64,000 nt of DNA from Janthinobacterium saanense (GTDB lineage: Bacteria; Pseudomonadota; Gammaproteobacteria; Burkholderiales; Burkholderiaceae_D). The position numbers were made by a program, and so were the translations under genes. Within the stretch, counting starts at the first letter, position 1, and each line of letters begins with the position of its first letter. The stretch covers positions 113,368-177,367 of the forward strand of contig NZ_JACHCI010000014.1 in assembly GCF_014200675.1 (NCBI RefSeq), in the 5' to 3' direction. Below are positions 55,745-63,910 of the stretch, in pieces. Under the pieces are notes generated by a model. The model made no database searches. It was not told the origin of the DNA and saw only the letters and a program-made list of their open reading frames with translations.

Positions 55745-55827
55745 AAGCATGATGAACATCATGCTTTAATGCGATAAACATGACAGTCATCATGCTTAAT
55801 GTCGCAAGCATGACGCACATAATGTAT
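55745..55827. promoter_or_regulatory. Three phased operators between the SDR and TetR genes
   Basis: AAGCATGATG-AA-CATCATGCTT (55745-55766) is a perfect 22-base palindrome. A near copy lies at 55776-55797 (AAACATGACAGTCATCATGCTT) and a decayed third at 55806-55827. They are displaced by 31 and 30 bases, about three helical turns each. The divergent TetR protein is the likely binder, controlling both genes. Confidence 0.75.
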
Positions 55828-55865
55828 GATGTCAACAAAAATCACGTCATTACCGGGAGGACGAT

Positions 55866-56432
55866 ATGCGATATCCAGCAGCCGAGACGGCAGAAAAACA
55901 CCAGCGCATCCTGACACAGGCGGCGCGGCTGTTCCGCGAAAAAGGCTTTGACGGCGTTACCGTCGGCGAAATCATGAAGGCGACGGGCTTGACGCACGGC
56001 CCCTTCTACAACCACTTCGCCTCGAAAGAAGCGCTGATGGCGGAAAGCACCCTGCACGGCTCGGCCCATTCGCGCGAGGGTCTCGCTGCCGCCACGGCCA
56101 GCCCGGAAGCGATGCGCGACTATGTGCGCGATTACGTCAGCATCGAGCACCGCGATGGCCCTGGCGAGGGCTGCGTACTGGCCGCGCTGGCTGGCGAAGC
56201 GCGCAAGCAGCCCACCGTGCGCCCCGCCTTCACCTTCCACCTGAAAAACGTGATCGGCAAGTTCACGGCACATTTCCCGTGGAAGAAAAAAAGCCATCCC
56301 CGGCAAGACGCCATCGTCATGATGTCGGCCATGGTGGGCGCCGTGGCACTGGCGCGCGCGGTGGATGACGCGGCGTTTTCGGAAGAGATACTGGCGGCCG
56401 TCAGAAGCGCGTTTACCGACGAACCGTCATGA
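55866..56432 (+). CDS. TetR-family transcriptional repressor
   Basis: A 188-residue TetR protein with the HTH in about 25-60 (GFDGVTVGEIMKATGLTHGPFYNHFASKEALM). The C-terminal part resembles regulators beside SDR or reductase genes (GCVLAALAGEARKQP). The start follows GGGAGGACGAT. Its 3' end overlaps the convergent NadR-like gene by 20 bases. Confidence 0.9.
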   Translation: MRYPAAETAEKHQRILTQAARLFREKGFDGVTVGEIMKATGLTHGPFYNHFASKEALMAESTLHGSAHSREGLAAATASPEAMRDYVRDYVSIEHRDGPGEGCVLAALAGEARKQPTVRPAFTFHLKNVIGKFTAHFPWKKKSHPRQDAIVMMSAMVGAVALARAVDDAAFSEEILAAVRSAFTDEPS

Positions 56433-57477
56433 GCAATTGCGCCACCCGCCCTACCCTGTCCTCTACCGTGCCTTTGACTTCAACATAAGCGATGCCGCGC
56501 CGTTCCAGCTCGGCCTGATACCAGCCATGCTGGCGCAGGCGGAAGCCGTCGTCGCGGCGCGTGCCATCCTGGATGAAGGGAAAATCGGGGGCGCACAGCA
56601 GCACCAGATCGTAAGCATGGCTGGCCGCGTCAGCCAGGCCGGCCAGTTCGGCCTCCGCCTTGCCAAACATCTCGATGCAATAAAAATACGTGGTCAGCGG
56701 CGAGGTGTCGCAAAACAGCCAGCGCCGCGCCTCGCGGGCCGCCACCGCTTCGCGCCGCAGCTGTTCCCGGCCTATCTTCAGCAAGTCGTCGTAACTCAAT
56801 TCCCCATCCTGGCTTTCCCACAGTTCGCGGCCATATTCGGCCACCCAGCGGGTGTCGAAATATTGGGCCAATGCCGCAGCCAGGGTGGTCTTGCCGCTCG
56901 ATTCGCCACCCAGCACACATACCCTCTGCACGAAACTGGCGTACACGTTCGGCGCCAGGAAAGCGCTGTGGGCATACGGGTCTTGCCGCACCTGCGTGCC
57001 CGACACGGGCACCAGCTTTCTTGCCTGGTCCACGCTCACATGGGCCACTTCGCCATGCGCATAATGCTCGCCCAGCACGCGGGCAAAACCGGGGCCGTAC
57101 TCTTCGCTGGTGAAGACCGCATCGACCGGCGTGCCCAGCACCGTCCAGCATAGCCAGCCCATGAAGTGACGGTGCACATCGCCGTCTTCATCGTTGTGGG
57201 GCAGCCGGCGAGGCGCCACACCGCGCGCGGCGCACAGCCGGGCCAGCCGCGCGTCATCGAGCACGAGTATCGTCGCTTGCGGGAATTGCGCTTGCAGCCA
57301 GCCGTTCCTGCGCGCCGGTTCATAACCGGGGAATTCCGGCTTGGTGTAACTGACCACCAGCAGCGATGCACACGCTGCTTGCGCGCGTTCTATCAACAGT
57401 TCGTGCCCCCTGTGCAGCGGGCAGAATTTGCCGACGACCAGGCCGCGTTTATATTGAGTTGGTCCTGCCCTGCTCAT
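56413..57477 (-). CDS. NadR-like NMN adenylyltransferase/ribosylnicotinamide kinase without repressor HTH
   Basis: A 354-residue two-domain protein. The N-terminal nucleotidyltransferase has GKFCPLHRGH (16-25) and VSGTQVR (158-164), which in NadR adenylylate NMN to NAD. The C-terminal kinase has a P-loop GGESSGKT (190-197) and would phosphorylate nicotinamide riboside. The DNA-binding repressor domain of enterobacterial NadR is missing. The start codon overlaps the preceding stop (ATGA), so it is the sixth and last gene of the MoxR-vWA operon, an unusual location for an NAD salvage enzyme. It could instead modify a different nucleotide in this system. Confidence 0.85.
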   Translation of the reverse strand: MSRAGPTQYKRGLVVGKFCPLHRGHELLIERAQAACASLLVVSYTKPEFPGYEPARRNGWLQAQFPQATILVLDDARLARLCAARGVAPRRLPHNDEDGDVHRHFMGWLCWTVLGTPVDAVFTSEEYGPGFARVLGEHYAHGEVAHVSVDQARKLVPVSGTQVRQDPYAHSAFLAPNVYASFVQRVCVLGGESSGKTTLAAALAQYFDTRWVAEYGRELWESQDGELSYDDLLKIGREQLRREAVAAREARRWLFCDTSPLTTYFYCIEMFGKAEAELAGLADAASHAYDLVLLCAPDFPFIQDGTRRDDGFRLRQHGWYQAELERRGIAYVEVKGTVEDRVGRVAQLLMTVRR

Positions 57478-58841
57478 GCGTAAGCGTCCTGCAAATCCGA
57501 GCTGTATTGAATGATCTTGTCTTCCGCCAGCAAAGCTTCAACGGTGATGGGACCGAAAAAAGGCGCGAGCAAACCACGCGCCTGATCGGACTGCGGCATG
57601 GCGCCCGGCGACAGCCGCAGCTCGACGGCGCCATCGGCATATTGATGTACTCCAAACAGGGCGATGGCCAGCGGTTTCAAGGCGTGTGTGATATCGATGT
57701 TATTGATCCACTCGCCGGTACTGGTCCGGTAGCGCAGCGGGCTGCGCCCGGCCAGGCCTACCAGCACGGGGCCATGCGGACCATGGACCAGCGAGGCGTA
57801 ATCGCCGGTGCGGTAGCGTAGCAGCGGCAGGCAAAAATTGAAGCCACCCGTGACCGTGATTTCACCACGCTCCCCATCGGGCACGGAGCGGCCATCGGCA
57901 TCGAGGATTTCCACGTACAGCCGGTGCTGCAGCAGCACATAGCCGCCCGCCTGTTCATCGTAGACAGCCACCGGCCCCACTTCATTGAGCGAGTAAATAT
58001 CGAGCACGGGGCAGCCAAACCGTTCTTCCAGGCGCGTGCGCATGCCGGGCAAGAGCATCATCGACACGGACAGCAGCGCGGCCGGCTTGTGCGCCATCGG
58101 CAGGGTCAACAGCTCGGCAAACGAAATCGGGTCGCCGGCGAGCAGCTCCGGCGCCATCGCGTCCAGATAGCGCGCACGGTCGTCGGGGTGGCGCCAATCG
58201 TCCACGTGCAGATTGATCTTCGCCAGGCCCGATTCATTCATGGTGGGCGTGACGGAGACATAGGTAAAACAGCGGCGCTGATGGCCCAGCAGCATCACGC
58301 CCACCTGCCCCGCGCCATGGCGCAGGGTCACGCCGAAGCGCTGCAATGCCCGCTTGTGGTAAGCCAGGTAGCGCCCCGCCACCAGCGGGTGCGAGGCGAT
58401 CAGCAGCGGATGGCCGGTGGTGCCGGTGGTCTGGAAATTGATCATGCGCGCCAGGTCCACATTGTCCGGCACGAAGGCGGCGATATCGTGCGCCAGCTCG
58501 GCGCGGCTGATCGGCGCCACATCGGCCAGGCGCCCGGGTGGCGAGCCGCAAGCCTGGTAGTGCGGCACCGTGGCATAGGTATGGGCGATAAAAGCCGGCA
58601 GCCACGCTGGCGGCGCATCGCTGCTCCAGCCTATCGACGCCTCCATCACTTCGCGCTCGTACTCGCGCAGCGCCGCCACTTCCTCGGCCAGCAGCTTGTT
58701 GCCGCTGCGGTTGCGGTACACGGGCGCCGATGGATGGCCGCGCAGCCGCGCCAGCATCTGCACACCCGCCTGCGTCAGGGTCGGGCAATAATCGCGGTCA
58801 AATTCCCATGCCCCGCCCGGCAAATTCCAGTCCAGGCTCAT
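57474..58841 (-). CDS. PaaK/CoF390-synthetase-like adenylate-forming enzyme
   Basis: A 455-residue protein of the ANL adenylation superfamily. The P-loop TTGTTGHP is near 138-145, an aromatic adenine pocket motif lies at DIYSLNEVGPVAVYD, and the hinge region GEITVTGGFNFCLPLLRYRTGDY is in the right place. It resembles the CoF390 synthetase/CapK group, which activates a carboxylate with ATP and transfers it to an acceptor. The substrate is unknown. Both its ends overlap neighbouring genes by four bases, showing tight coupling in the operon. The start at 58841 is chosen for this coupling. Confidence 0.75.
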   Translation of the reverse strand: MSLDWNLPGGAWEFDRDYCPTLTQAGVQMLARLRGHPSAPVYRNRSGNKLLAEEVAALREYEREVMEASIGWSSDAPPAWLPAFIAHTYATVPHYQACGSPPGRLADVAPISRAELAHDIAAFVPDNVDLARMINFQTTGTTGHPLLIASHPLVAGRYLAYHKRALQRFGVTLRHGAGQVGVMLLGHQRRCFTYVSVTPTMNESGLAKINLHVDDWRHPDDRARYLDAMAPELLAGDPISFAELLTLPMAHKPAALLSVSMMLLPGMRTRLEERFGCPVLDIYSLNEVGPVAVYDEQAGGYVLLQHRLYVEILDADGRSVPDGERGEITVTGGFNFCLPLLRYRTGDYASLVHGPHGPVLVGLAGRSPLRYRTSTGEWINNIDITHALKPLAIALFGVHQYADGAVELRLSPGAMPQSDQARGLLAPFFGPITVEALLAEDKIIQYSSDLQDAYA

Positions 58842-59431
58842 TCGCGCGACCATTTGTCGGCCGATTCCTCGGCCGCCTTCTTCGCCAACGCTTCGCGTAT
58901 CTCGCGTGCGCGCTGCTCGGCCAGCCGGCTCGCTTCGAGCAGGCGGCGCCGCTCGCTGCCGCTGATGGCGGACAATCTGTCCGTCGCCTGGGCCAGGCTT
59001 TCATCGCGCGGCCGAAAACCCAGGCGCGCCAGCACGATGCGGGCCAATTCTTCGCGCCGCTCCGGGTCTTGCGTGTACTGGTGGGCCGGCGTGGCCGCCG
59101 CCAGCTCGCGCACCGCCTCGCCCAGCACCTGCAGCAAGGCAGGCTGCTCCAACTGCTGCGTGACAAACCAGTCGTCGGCCAGCAGCCAGCACACGATCAT
59201 GGCCAGCGCCAGCCGGTTGCGGTCCGCCTTCACTTGCGCACCCACGAAGCCCTGCAAGGAAGCGGCAGGCGCACGGGCGCCATGCAATAGCAGAATGTCG
59301 TTGACCAGCGCCGCCACGGACACCGCCTGCGCGTTGACCACGCCGGCGATGCGCGGTTCGGCCAGGAATTCGACGGGGGTGTCGGCCAGGCGGTGGGTGA
59401 GTATTTCAAGTAATGGGCCAGGATTTTGCAT
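58838..59431 (-). CDS. Hypothetical helical protein in the MoxR-vWA operon
   Basis: A 197-residue soluble, mostly helical protein with no recognised domain. The second half is charged and has a Glu/Arg/Ala-rich coiled stretch (SERRRLLEASRLAEQRAREIREALAKKAAEES, about 160-190, split by helix heptads). A hydrophobic helix around AMIVCWLLADDWFVTQQL suggests a buried core. Its stop overlaps the start of the adenylating enzyme. An upstream TTG at 59443 is an alternative start. It may be an adaptor of the operon's complex (inference). Confidence 0.7.
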   Translation of the reverse strand: MQNPGPLLEILTHRLADTPVEFLAEPRIAGVVNAQAVSVAALVNDILLLHGARAPAASLQGFVGAQVKADRNRLALAMIVCWLLADDWFVTQQLEQPALLQVLGEAVRELAAATPAHQYTQDPERREELARIVLARLGFRPRDESLAQATDRLSAISGSERRRLLEASRLAEQRAREIREALAKKAAEESADKWSRE

Positions 59432-59463
59432 TGTTTTTTTCAATTCAAGCCCAAGTGCACATG

Positions 59464-59494
59464 CTGGGGTCGGACCCTAAGGGTCCGACCCCAG
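59464..59494. repeat. Perfect 31-base palindrome between two operon genes
   Basis: CTGGGGTCGGACCCT, a central A, then AGGGTCCGACCCCAG, giving 15-base arms. It lies in the only large gap of the minus-strand operon. On the minus strand it is a strong hairpin without a T-tract, so it could attenuate or process the transcript. Related sequences lie at 46529 and 63892. Confidence 0.8.
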
Positions 59495-59511
59495 ATTCTG
59501 CCCTTGGGTTG

Positions 59512-61278
59512 CTACACATAGTGCCGCCGGCTAAACACCCGCGCAAATTCCAGCAAATCTTCAAAGCGCTCGACGGCGTGGATGTCCCAGCCCTGTTCGC
59601 GGCGCGCGCGTTGCAAGTCGTCGTAGATTTTCTGCATCCATTTATTCGTGCTGCCACCGTCCCAGTCACGTGCCAGGTTCAGGGCCATGGTGCCGCCCGC
59701 CCCGCCCTTTTCCAGGGCCTTCGCCGCGATGTCCCAGCCGCTGTTGCCCAGTTCATCGTGGTCGAACATGGTGGTGATGCCGTCGTCGGAAATCATCAAA
59801 ATGTGGGCTGGCCGCTCGCGGCGGGCTGCATAGGTCTGGCGCAGGCAGTGGATGGGGAAACAGGTGGCACCACCGAAAAAGCCCGTCAGCACGCCCAGTA
59901 TCGCATCTTCATCGCGCACGAAACCCGGCGTCTGGATCACTTCGCGCTTGCCGCTCCACAAAGTCACTTGCACGCTGGCGCCAGCGCGCAGCGCAGACAA
60001 GGCAATCACGGCGCCAGCCAGGGTCAAAAACGAGGTGTGCTGCTGCGGGTTGGGCATGGAGCCGGAACTGTCCACGTACATATCCAGGTCGATGGGCACC
60101 CTGTCGATGGCGCGCGCCGCTTCGCGCCCGTAGACGCGGCGCACGGTCGTCACGCCAGGTACGGGGCGCGGCGACAGCATCAGCGATTGCAGCCAGTCGA
60201 TTTCCTCGAGAGGGTCGCCGACCTCCCACGCTTCCAGCCCTTCCATCTGCGGCTCCGGCGATTCGGGCGCGGGGCGCGTGGGAAAGGCTACCAGATGCGG
60301 CAAGGCCCGCTCGCGGTAGTAGCGGATGGCGATTTCATGGTCGCTCAGATGCACGCCCGAAGCCTTCAGGATCTCGCCCAGCTCGAACGGTTCGCGCAGC
60401 TGGCCACCGCCTGTCCTGGCCGGTGCGTCAAGGGCAGGCTCTTGACCATCGAGGCCTGAAATGCGCCGGTCGTGCACGGGATGGATGGCGCCGTTCTCTT
60501 CATCGTCTTCGATCTGCTGCGCGCCATAGGTCTGGCAGCCGCGGGCCGCGTCGCGCGTGTCATGCAGGTAGCGGCCAGGGTGCAAGGCATCCGCATTATC
60601 AATCCCATCGTCCACCAGATACGGCAGCAGCAGGGTGGCGAAGCGGCCCGCCGCCAGCATCCAGTCATTCGCGTACACGCGTATCAGGCGCGCGCCCAGC
60701 CAGGCGTCGGTTTCCAGGCGCTCGTCCATGCTGGCGCCACCCAGCTCGCCCTTTTCCAGCTGCCACAGCTGTTCATAGATGCGCATGTAGAGGGTCCATA
60801 CGCCGCGGGTCTTCTCGGCCTCGTCCTTGTTTTGCGCCAGCTTGCGGTAAATATCGGCCATGCGCAATTTCGCCTGGCGCTGCAGCCTGTCATTGATAAA
60901 CAAATCCGTGTACAGATTGGCCACCATGGGCGCATGGTGCTCCAGGGTCGGCAAGGCGCGGCGCATGCGGGCCAGCAGGCGGAACTGGTCGCTGGCACTG
61001 CCCGGCGCCAGGATATGGTGGCCGATTTCATGAGCGAGAATTTCCACGGCATAGGCGTCCAACCCCAGCTTGCTCACCAGCGGCAAGTCCACCACCACGC
61101 TCTGGTCCAGCAAACGTATCATGGCAAGGCTGCCGGACAAGCCCTGCTTGCTCGCCTCGACATGGCTGGCGCACAGGCTGGGATCGCGCAAGCGCGTAAA
61201 CTTGCTCCACACGGCCAGCGCTTGCGGCCAGGCGGCGCGCCAGTTATCGATCAAGACGGTGTCGGCCAGCGTCTTCAT
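59512..61278 (-). CDS. HExxH metallopeptidase-like and vWA domain fusion protein
   Basis: A 588-residue protein. The N-terminal domain has AHEIGHHI (HExxH, His83-Glu84-His87), followed by NLYTDLFINDRL (121-132), matching the layout of the putative peptidase half of DUF2201-like proteins. After a long helical and acidic middle (about 135-390) comes a vWA domain with an intact MIDAS: Asp403-Ser-Ser405-Gly-Ser407, Thr472 in FFGGATCF and Asp498-Asp499. vWA proteins of this kind work with MoxR AAA+ ATPases to remodel or activate client proteins. Its partner MoxR gene is two genes upstream. The start overlaps the previous stop by four bases. Confidence 0.8.
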   Translation of the reverse strand: MKTLADTVLIDNWRAAWPQALAVWSKFTRLRDPSLCASHVEASKQGLSGSLAMIRLLDQSVVVDLPLVSKLGLDAYAVEILAHEIGHHILAPGSASDQFRLLARMRRALPTLEHHAPMVANLYTDLFINDRLQRQAKLRMADIYRKLAQNKDEAEKTRGVWTLYMRIYEQLWQLEKGELGGASMDERLETDAWLGARLIRVYANDWMLAAGRFATLLLPYLVDDGIDNADALHPGRYLHDTRDAARGCQTYGAQQIEDDEENGAIHPVHDRRISGLDGQEPALDAPARTGGGQLREPFELGEILKASGVHLSDHEIAIRYYRERALPHLVAFPTRPAPESPEPQMEGLEAWEVGDPLEEIDWLQSLMLSPRPVPGVTTVRRVYGREAARAIDRVPIDLDMYVDSSGSMPNPQQHTSFLTLAGAVIALSALRAGASVQVTLWSGKREVIQTPGFVRDEDAILGVLTGFFGGATCFPIHCLRQTYAARRERPAHILMISDDGITTMFDHDELGNSGWDIAAKALEKGGAGGTMALNLARDWDGGSTNKWMQKIYDDLQRARREQGWDIHAVERFEDLLEFARVFSRRHYV

Positions 61279-62246
61279 GCCAGCGGCAGCAAACGGATTG
61301 CATGCGTGTACGGTGATGTGATGGCCACGGTATGTTCATTGGCGGCCAGCGCGATGTCAGCGGCTGGCAAGTCGAGCTCCATGCTGCGCGCACCGATATG
61401 CAAGGTCGCGCCATCGAGGCGCACCGGCGCTGGCAGCTGCGTCGATGCCTGCGCATATTCCTCTGCGGTGGCGCCATGCAGCACGGCGCCGCAGGCGTCG
61501 GCCACCAGCAGATAATGACGCTCGCCGCTCAACACGATAAAGCCATCGTGCGCGCCCCGCACCTGCGGCGGCGTGGCAAAGTCGCCGCCCAGGCCCGTAA
61601 AGGCACCGAACTCCCTGCCCTGCGCGTTGCCGCGCCATGGATTTTCCAGCAACTGCGTCCGCAGCTGCGGCCAGTGCGCGCATGGTTCACCTAAGGCGGC
61701 CAGCGCCAGATGCGGCGGCAAGCTATCGGCTGCCGTGATGGCGCCCAGGCGAAAATGCGCGATACCGGCGCGCCACGCCAGGACCTGGCCTACGGCGCGC
61801 AGCTCGGCCACGTTGCTAATCTGCGGCGCGATGGCAGCCATCTCCCGGCGCCACTGGGCGGGCCTGGCTCCGGCCACGCCGCCGAGGTGGATGGCGGCGT
61901 TACTGAGCATGCCCAGCACGGGCACCGGTGCGCTTGCCAGCAGCGGCGCAAACAAGGGTGCCAGCTCACGCCAGACGGTATTCAGGAAAGGATTTTTTGC
62001 CGCCGGGCCGGCCAGGCCATGCGCCACCAGTTCCAAGGCCATGTCGTAGGCGGCCAGGGTAAAACCGCCGGTCCGCTCGGGCGCCGCCGCTGCCACGGCC
62101 ACGACTAATGGGTCGAGGCCATCGTGCAGAAAGGCGCTGAACTGCTGCATGTCGAGCGCAGGAAAACGCCGGCGCGCGTCCAGCGCACGCAGGTTGAACT
62201 GCGCGCGGCCACTGGCCAGGATGGAGGCGAAGACGGACGATATCAT
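61275..62246 (-). CDS. Hypothetical protein between MoxR and the HExxH-vWA protein
   Basis: A 323-residue protein with no recognised domain. The N-terminal 180 residues are Ala-rich and helical. The C-terminal 100 look beta-rich (GFIVLSGERHYLLVADA, LDGATLHIGARSMELDL), resembling a small binding domain. No signal peptide and no clear catalytic motif. It is tightly linked: 19 bases after the MoxR gene and overlapping the HExxH-vWA start (ATGA). It could be an adaptor or client-recognition subunit (inference). Confidence 0.75.
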   Translation of the reverse strand: MISSVFASILASGRAQFNLRALDARRRFPALDMQQFSAFLHDGLDPLVVAVAAAAPERTGGFTLAAYDMALELVAHGLAGPAAKNPFLNTVWRELAPLFAPLLASAPVPVLGMLSNAAIHLGGVAGARPAQWRREMAAIAPQISNVAELRAVGQVLAWRAGIAHFRLGAITAADSLPPHLALAALGEPCAHWPQLRTQLLENPWRGNAQGREFGAFTGLGGDFATPPQVRGAHDGFIVLSGERHYLLVADACGAVLHGATAEEYAQASTQLPAPVRLDGATLHIGARSMELDLPAADIALAANEHTVAITSPYTHAIRLLPLA

Positions 62247-62265
62247 CGGGCTTGTTTCATCGTGC

Positions 62266-63846
62266 TTACTGAGAGCGCAGCCAGCTGCGGTAATTGGTAT
62301 AGCGCTGGTGCAGATACTTCAGTTTCAACAGGTCGTCGTACAGGGGGCCGTACAGCTTGCGGCCCCTGGTGCGCTCGCCGATCAGCTTTTCGATGCGGTT
62401 CAAGCGGGCCAGGGTTTCGCGCTCGCCGAGCCCATCGAGGCCCAGTTCGAATTCGGCCGACAAGGCGCCAACCGGATCGTCGCGGTCCAGGTCCAGGCGG
62501 TTGAATTCATCGTTCGACAGGTCGAACAAGCGGCGCAGCCAGCCCAGCCTGTCGCTGCGGTAGGCGGCATTTTCAGGCAGCGCAAAAAATGGCGCGTCCG
62601 GGTCTGGCTGCAGCTTGTTGTGCAACACAAAAGGCAGCACCTGGCGCAAGTCTTCCAGTTCCACCTCGCCATTGCCCCGGAAATAAGCCATGGCCTTGGC
62701 GTAGATCAAGAGCGCCATCAGGGTACGCACAGAAATGCCGTTGAGGGTCTGGCAGCCCAGGTCCTTCAGGCGGTCGCGCCCATTGTCGGCCGCCTGCGCG
62801 GCGCTACGGTCGGCGCCAGACAAACGGGCCGTATCCTTGGTCATGTATTCAAACTGGCCGCCCGCCGTCTCGAACAGTTCGAACTGGCTGGCGAAAAACT
62901 CCAGCCGGCGGCGCACGGCGTCGGGCACGGCTACCTGGCGGATCGCCTCGCCTATCTGATCCACCTCGGTTTCCGTGAAGATGATCTCGGGCGGCACCAG
63001 TTCTTCGGGGCGCAGGTTTTCTTCCACCCTCAGCAGCAGCTCGTTCAGGAAGCGCGGATTGAAGGCCAGCGCTTGCACCGTGACGTCAACCCGGTCGCGC
63101 AGCGCTTCGATCACTTGATAGGTGCCGCCGCCCTGGTCGTCATTGGCCGTCAGATACCAGGCCGCTTCCGGGCATTCGTATATGTGATTGAGCACTTCCG
63201 CATAATTGTCGCCCATCACGGTGAGCAGCGCGCTTTGCGTGCGCGTAGGGATGCGGTTGTATTCATCGACGATCTTGACGCGCATGCCCAGCCACGCACG
63301 CCAGGCGATGCGGATATCGTCCATGCTTTGCGCGTTGACCAGGTCCGCCGGCAGCGGATTGCCCAGCAAATCGGCCACCGTCATTTGCGGATGGCCATGC
63401 TGCATGGCGCGTTTCACTTCTTTCACGCTGGACCCGGCCAGCACGCCCATCAAGAGGGCGCTGGCCGTCTTGCCACGTCCCGGCCCGCCGACAAACAGGC
63501 ATTTGCGGCGGGTGGCAAACGTCAGCAAGGGCAGCAGGATAAAACTGGAATAGCTTTGCGCCGATGGTAAATTCAGGGTGCGCCGGCTGTCGCCCACCGA
63601 ATAGGTTTGCGATGGCCCATCGTTGTACTCGATGTCGTAATGGGGACTGATGATGGCGTGGTTGACGATCCAGAAATAGGCCTGGCGCAGCTTTTCATCG
63701 AAAGGCCGTGCCGTACTCTCGCCGTCCCCGCTCAGGGCCACCGGTCCCTGGTACAGGTCCGCCACGTCGAACTGCCGCGCAAGGGGCGCGGCCTTGGGTT
63801 TGGTGGGGGCCTGGGACAGGCGCTGGAACAGATTAAAGGGAGGCAT
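62266..63846 (-). CDS. MoxR-family AAA+ ATPase, head of the six-gene operon
   Basis: A 526-residue AAA+ ATPase. Walker A GGPGRGKT (120-127), Walker B KIVDEYNR (191-198), sensor 1 Asn235 in YLTANDD, and arginines in EALRDR (250, 252) are all intact, and the VDEYNRIPT motif is typical of MoxR chaperones. It is longer than classical MoxR (about 330 residues), with an N-terminal extension of about 100 and a C-terminal extension of about 180 residues. Such ATPases act with vWA partners to mature or activate target complexes. The start lies upstream of the other five genes; the promoter would be near the window edge. Confidence 0.85.
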   Translation of the reverse strand: MPPFNLFQRLSQAPTKPKAAPLARQFDVADLYQGPVALSGDGESTARPFDEKLRQAYFWIVNHAIISPHYDIEYNDGPSQTYSVGDSRRTLNLPSAQSYSSFILLPLLTFATRRKCLFVGGPGRGKTASALLMGVLAGSSVKEVKRAMQHGHPQMTVADLLGNPLPADLVNAQSMDDIRIAWRAWLGMRVKIVDEYNRIPTRTQSALLTVMGDNYAEVLNHIYECPEAAWYLTANDDQGGGTYQVIEALRDRVDVTVQALAFNPRFLNELLLRVEENLRPEELVPPEIIFTETEVDQIGEAIRQVAVPDAVRRRLEFFASQFELFETAGGQFEYMTKDTARLSGADRSAAQAADNGRDRLKDLGCQTLNGISVRTLMALLIYAKAMAYFRGNGEVELEDLRQVLPFVLHNKLQPDPDAPFFALPENAAYRSDRLGWLRRLFDLSNDEFNRLDLDRDDPVGALSAEFELGLDGLGERETLARLNRIEKLIGERTRGRKLYGPLYDDLLKLKYLHQRYTNYRSWLRSQ

Positions 63847-63891
63847 GGTTTGTTTTCAGAAAAGCGTAACATCCAACCCCAAACCAGGGAC

Positions 63892-63910
63892 CGGGGTCGG
63901 ACCCTGAGGG
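63892..63910. repeat. Truncated copy of the GGGGTCGGACCC palindrome
   Basis: CGGGGTCGGACCCTGAGGG matches the left arm and centre of the 31-base palindrome at 59464, but the right arm is missing and replaced by the putative insertion-sequence end starting at 63911. It lies about 45 bases upstream of the MoxR-type ATPase gene. Confidence 0.6.
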
